Below are positions 52,599 to 55,572 of a DNA stretch of 55,572 nucleotides, piece by piece (position 1 is the first letter of the stretch; the number at the start of each line of letters is the position of its first letter). The notes beneath the pieces are model-generated. The model worked only from the letters and a program-made list of their open reading frames with translations. It did no database searches and was not told the DNA's origin. The stretch comes from Betaproteobacteria bacterium (GTDB taxonomy: Bacteria; Pseudomonadota; Gammaproteobacteria; Burkholderiales; Burkholderiaceae_D): NCBI GenBank assembly GCA_016868055.1, contig VGHX01000009.1, positions 1 through 55,572 of the forward strand, written 5' to 3'. The translations under genes and the position numbers were made by a program.

Positions 52599-53540
52599 AT
52601 GGCTGAATCATTAAAAACTACCGGCAATACCTGGTCGAACGAGATTTCTTCGGACGGCGCGTTCGTACGGTCGTCGACTAGCTTTCGAGGTACCGTATCG
52701 CAAGATCCCAACCATCGGCATACCGCCGAGGCAGGTCGCTACCATCTTTACGTATCACTGGCTTGCCCATGGGCACATCGAACGTTGATGCTGAGGGCAT
52801 TAAAAGGTTTGGAGGATGTGATCAATGTGGACGTTGTGCACCCTTACCTCACGGATAAAGGCTGGTCGTTTGATACGGATTTCATCGGCGCGACCGGGGA
52901 TAGGGTCAACGCATATACTCATCTACAGCAGGTTTATCGTGCTGCCTCAGCAGATTATACGGGCGTGATCACAGTCCCAGTGCTTTTCGATAAAAAACTC
53001 GGCACGATTGTGAATAACGAATCTGCCGATATTATTCGGATGCTCAACACCGAATTTAATGCTTTTGCAAGCCATCCAGAACTGGATCTGTATCCGTCAC
53101 ATCTTCGTAATAAAATCGATGAGCTAAACGCGTGGATTTATCCGAGCATCAACAACGGTGTTTATCGAAGTGGGTTTGCGCAGAGCCAGCAGGTGCATGA
53201 AACTACTGTTGATGAGCTATTTGACGCGCTGGATCGCGTTGAGCAAATCCTGCAGTCACAGCATTATTTGTGTGGGGATGTTGTTACCGAAGCCGATCTG
53301 CGTTTGTTCGCAACCCTGATTCGATTTGATGCGGTTTATCACACGCACTTCAAGTGCAATCGAAAGCTGATTTCGCAGTATCCGGCGATGCATAAGTACA
53401 TGTCATCAATCTACCGTATGCCCGGCATCGCAGCGACCACCGACATGGAACATATTCGCTTCCATTACTTCTACTCTCACCGGCACATCAACCCTACTGG
53501 AATAGTTCCTCGTGGGCCGGATGTGCTCGGTGCACTGTGA
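52599..53540 (+). CDS. Glutathionyl-hydroquinone reductase (Xi-class glutathione transferase)
   Basis: A 313-residue Xi-class GST. The catalytic C56 lies in the CPWAHRTLM motif. It also has the YHLYVSLACPWAH segment and a C-terminal HINPTGIVPRGP stretch, both typical of YqjG/EcM-type enzymes. These enzymes reduce glutathionyl-hydroquinones back to hydroquinones, as in quinone repair or chlorophenol breakdown. Given the hydroxylase operon at 30294, a related aromatic role is possible but distant. The ATG at 52599 lacks a strong ribosome site. Confidence 0.9.
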   Translation: MAESLKTTGNTWSNEISSDGAFVRSSTSFRGTVSQDPNHRHTAEAGRYHLYVSLACPWAHRTLMLRALKGLEDVINVDVVHPYLTDKGWSFDTDFIGATGDRVNAYTHLQQVYRAASADYTGVITVPVLFDKKLGTIVNNESADIIRMLNTEFNAFASHPELDLYPSHLRNKIDELNAWIYPSINNGVYRSGFAQSQQVHETTVDELFDALDRVEQILQSQHYLCGDVVTEADLRLFATLIRFDAVYHTHFKCNRKLISQYPAMHKYMSSIYRMPGIAATTDMEHIRFHYFYSHRHINPTGIVPRGPDVLGAL

Positions 53541-53580
53541 TTGGCTTAATTTTTCAGCCAACGATTAGCATCAATCAGTA

Positions 53581-54594
53581 TTACGCACCCTCAGTCAACA
53601 ACTGCGCCTGATTCAAACTAATCTGCTGGCTGAGATATTGCGCAGACGTCAAGATCAAGTTTGACTGCGCTTCAAGTAACGAAGACTCAACCGATGGCTC
53701 CGACGCCGATGCCACGCTTTCCTCAGCGGGCTGCGCGGTTACAGGCTGTTCAAGTACCGTATCAATAATATTAATGGCTGTGCTTTGCTCTACCGCAGGA
53801 TTGGTGGATGCGGCATCAGTAGCCGACGGATTAGCCACCATCTGAGTACTGTTTGATACTTCTTCAGTCGTCAGAGTTGGTGTTACCTGATCAGTATTTT
53901 CCTCGAGTGATGCCTCCAGAAGCGCGTCATCAGCCGTTACCTCGGTCTTCGCTGCTTGCGTCTGCTTTGCGAGCGCCGTTTGTGACAGGGCTGCCGCATC
54001 GCGCGCGATGGAAACTGCGAGATTTAATCGATCAACCTCATCAGGCGTGATCTGATTATCTAATCCAAAAATACCTGCCCAGTAATCCAGCTGAGATTGG
54101 TCAGGCGCATGGCTAGTTTTTGTTTGCAATAGCTGAGCAGTTTGCTGCCGAACATCGCCACCCGAGCCCGGTGGCTCGATAGACTTGTTTATAGCGTCAA
54201 GCTCGGCCGCCAAAGCCGGATCAGCACGCAATACCGGGGCTTCGTCAACTACTTGGGTTTGTGCTGCGGCCGGCTCCAGCTCAATACCCCTACCCTGCAA
54301 GTAGGAAGCAACTTGCCGGTCCGTGGCGGCAATTTCTTTCAGCCGTGGCAGCGCTTTGTCAAAATCGTAGCCCGGCGCGCCAGGCACAAGCTGAACACCG
54401 CCCACGATGTGAGAGCCGTGCCGGTCACGATCATAGGGCTCGCCGCTCGGCACATATGCCGAACGCGGTAGCACCTGCGCCTCTTTCATCGCACTGTTAA
54501 AAGCCGCGCCATTCGCCGCATTACCGACCGCAGACGTAACGCTCGATGCGCTCGCAGCGGCCAAGCGCTGCGCGGTTGTTTCAATTTTTGTCAT
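53581..54594 (-). CDS. Unknown 337-residue protein with low-complexity acidic C-terminus
   Basis: A protein without any recognised domain. The N-terminal half has ordered-looking pieces (AYVPSGEPYDRDRHGSHIVGG, and a KEIAATDRQVASYLQGRGIELEP region). The C-terminal half is rich in Ala, Thr, Ser, Gln and acidic residues and probably disordered. It has no signal peptide or membrane segment and no cysteines. The start at 54594 has a strong GAGGAGG site. It is flanked on both sides by the dispersed repeat. It could be an extracellular/surface or type-secreted protein. Confidence 0.65.
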   Translation of the reverse strand: MTKIETTAQRLAAASASSVTSAVGNAANGAAFNSAMKEAQVLPRSAYVPSGEPYDRDRHGSHIVGGVQLVPGAPGYDFDKALPRLKEIAATDRQVASYLQGRGIELEPAAAQTQVVDEAPVLRADPALAAELDAINKSIEPPGSGGDVRQQTAQLLQTKTSHAPDQSQLDYWAGIFGLDNQITPDEVDRLNLAVSIARDAAALSQTALAKQTQAAKTEVTADDALLEASLEENTDQVTPTLTTEEVSNSTQMVANPSATDAASTNPAVEQSTAINIIDTVLEQPVTAQPAEESVASASEPSVESSLLEAQSNLILTSAQYLSQQISLNQAQLLTEGA

Positions 54595-54741
54595 GATGAC
54601 CTCCTCACAGACCACTCAGCTGTAGCAGGAAATGTGCCTGTTAGGTAATTGCAAACGCCAGGTTTGCAAGACAACCCGGTTTGCGTAACATGTCCTGAGC
54701 AATGGCCTGCGCAACGCCCGAGACTAAAAAACAAAGGAAAC

Positions 54742-54805
54742 AAAGGGACACTCACTTTGTTTAGGTGCCGTAGCGACAGGTCAAAGCGAAGTGAGTGTTC
54801 CTTAG
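54742..54805. repeat. Second copy of the GGGACACTCACTTTG repeat pair
   Basis: A forward copy (AAAGGGACACTCACTTTGTT from 54742) and a diverged reverse copy (GAAGTGAGTGTTCC, about 54788-54801) form an imperfect hairpin with a loop of about 25 bp. It lies 25 bp upstream of the ATG of the AhpD-like gene, so it is in the leader of that gene. Confidence 0.8.
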
Positions 54806-54829
54806 AAATGCCTTAGAAATGGAGAATCT

Positions 54830-55231
54830 ATGTCCACCGTACCGCTCTTCGGCGATGCCGACGCACACCCAACAGCCCGTGCCGTATTCGACGATATTCG
54901 GCGTACTAGGCAGGTCGCCGACGTCAATAACTTCTGGAAGGCGCTCGCCAACTCGCCGCCACTGCTGCAACACGTCTGGGAGCGCGCCAAAGAAGTCATG
55001 CAGCCTGGCGCGTTAGACGCCCTGACCAAAGAGCTGATCTACATCGCCGTTTCAACTGCCAATAGCTGTGAGTACTGTATTCACTCGCACACTGCGGCCG
55101 CGCGTGCCAAAGGCATGACCAGCGAGCAATACGCCGAGCTGCAAGCGGTGATCGCACTGGCAAGTACCACCAACGCGCTCGCTACGAATATGCAAGTGTC
55201 GGTGGATCAAAGTTTCAAAGTGAACAGTTGA
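54830..55231 (+). CDS. Carboxymuconolactone decarboxylase/AhpD-family protein
   Basis: A 133-residue protein of the AhpD-like fold. The active-site Cys pair with a His is seen in CEYCIHSHTAAAR (CxxC-x3-H), the alkylhydroperoxidase motif. The N-terminal region (NNFWKALANSPPLLQHVWERAKEVM) fits the helical AhpD-like domain. Such proteins reduce peroxides or have gamma-carboxymuconolactone-type functions. No operon partner except the lipoprotein that follows by 16 bp. Confidence 0.88.
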   Translation: MSTVPLFGDADAHPTARAVFDDIRRTRQVADVNNFWKALANSPPLLQHVWERAKEVMQPGALDALTKELIYIAVSTANSCEYCIHSHTAAARAKGMTSEQYAELQAVIALASTTNALATNMQVSVDQSFKVNS

Positions 55232-55247
55232 TACAGCGGGGGCGTAG

Positions 55248-55442
55248 GTGAACCCGAGGCATTTATGCTTCATCGCTTTGGTAATTACCTTGCTATCGGC
55301 CTGTGGTTTAGTCACGGAGCGGTCAGTGTATGAGGGTATCCGTGCGCAGCAAAAAATGAAATCCGAGGGGCAAGCGACCAAGCAGCCACCGGATTACGAC
55401 ACATACAGAAAAGAGCGTGAGGAGATCTCTCCACAACGATAG
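55248..55442 (+). CDS. Small lipoprotein, function unknown
   Basis: A 64-residue protein beginning with a GTG start (MNPRHLCFIALVITLLSACG). The LSAC lipobox puts a lipid-modified Cys near residue 19. The short mature tail is polar with YDTYRKEREEI near the end. It lies 16 bp after the AhpD-like gene. Small lipoproteins of this type are common and mostly uncharacterised. Confidence 0.75.
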   Translation: MNPRHLCFIALVITLLSACGLVTERSVYEGIRAQQKMKSEGQATKQPPDYDTYRKEREEISPQR

Positions 55443-55464
55443 CTAAGGAGCAGAGTTAGGTGGT

Positions 55465-55572
55465 CAAAGAAAGGGACACAAAGAAAGGGACACTCACTTT
55501 ATTTTTTGCGTTTATGGTGACCGATTCGGCACATCGATTATCGACAAAAACAAAGTGAGTGTCCCTTTCTTT
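55465..55572. repeat. Third copy of the repeat, inverted pair running to the window edge
   Basis: Forward copies (a partial AAAGAAAGGGACAC at 55466-55479, then a fuller one from 55480) and a reverse copy (CAAAGTGAGTGTCCC near 55551) bracket about 40 bp. The result is an element of about 93 bp with terminal inverted repeats of about 25 bp. The unit reaches the last base and may continue outside the window. Confidence 0.85.

Overview
The window is about 55.6 kb of a purple (anoxygenic phototrophic) proteobacterium. It joins half of a photosynthesis gene cluster to a complete Calvin-cycle operon, then runs into accessory catabolic and transport genes. A red-type (form IC) RuBisCO with CbbX, an O2-dependent AcsF cyclase, an AerR/PpsR pair, a Bug-type tripartite tricarboxylate transporter and several aromatic-acid type genes together resemble Betaproteobacteria (Burkholderiales-like). 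This assignment is inference; a gammaproteobacterium or alphaproteobacterium is not excluded.

Layout. 1-931: end of an unidentified gene, short tandem repeats, and a FitA/VapC-type toxin-antitoxin pair. 1004-11773 (minus strand): a tightly packed operon bchF-bchN-bchB-bchH-bchL-bchM-small ORF-acsF-puhE, with most junctions overlapping or nearly so. 11774-12058: a divergent control region with a perfect PpsR palindrome (TGT-N12-ACA) over the bchF -35 element. 12059-17960 (plus): aerR, ppsR, bchG, a PucC-family transporter gene and bchP. 18018-18161: a 16-unit 9-bp tandem repeat in front of tspO. 18662-25005 (minus): the operon cbbL-cbbS-cbbX-cbbF-cbbP-cbbZ-cbbY, with divergent cbbR (25131-26087). 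Together these genes make bacteriochlorophyll a from protoporphyrin IX (Mg insertion, ring E closure, dark protochlorophyllide reduction, phytol attachment and reduction), control it by oxygen/light (PpsR/AerR, perhaps TspO) and fix CO2. bchCXYZ, bchI/D, puf, puhABC and crt genes are not in the window.

26128-34126: an exported nitronate-monooxygenase-like protein, AraC and IclR regulators, and a plus-strand operon (MBL-fold protein, FAD aromatic hydroxylase, DUF2783 protein, VOC protein, fumarylacetoacetase) that looks like an aromatic ring hydroxylation/cleavage/hydrolysis route. 34293-40247: a small HTH protein, an exported RraA-like protein, KDG kinase, KDPG aldolase and a TctCBA transporter, suggesting sugar-acid uptake and Entner-Doudoroff-type breakdown. 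40253-47414: an SDR enzyme, a HupE/UreJ permease operon with two unknown periplasmic proteins, an exported formamidase-like protein and a divergent TonB-dependent receptor. This is the best candidate in the window for an undescribed uptake system. 47570-52216: outer-membrane barrel, small periplasmic protein, MmgE/PrpD, class II aldolase and Fe-dependent alcohol dehydrogenase. 52265-55572: a glutathionyl-hydroquinone reductase, an unknown protein, an AhpD-like protein and a lipoprotein, interspersed with three clusters of a dispersed inverted repeat (core GGGACACTCACTTTG).

No rRNA, tRNA, CRISPR array, transposase gene or integrase was recognised. All functions are read from sequence motifs without database searches.
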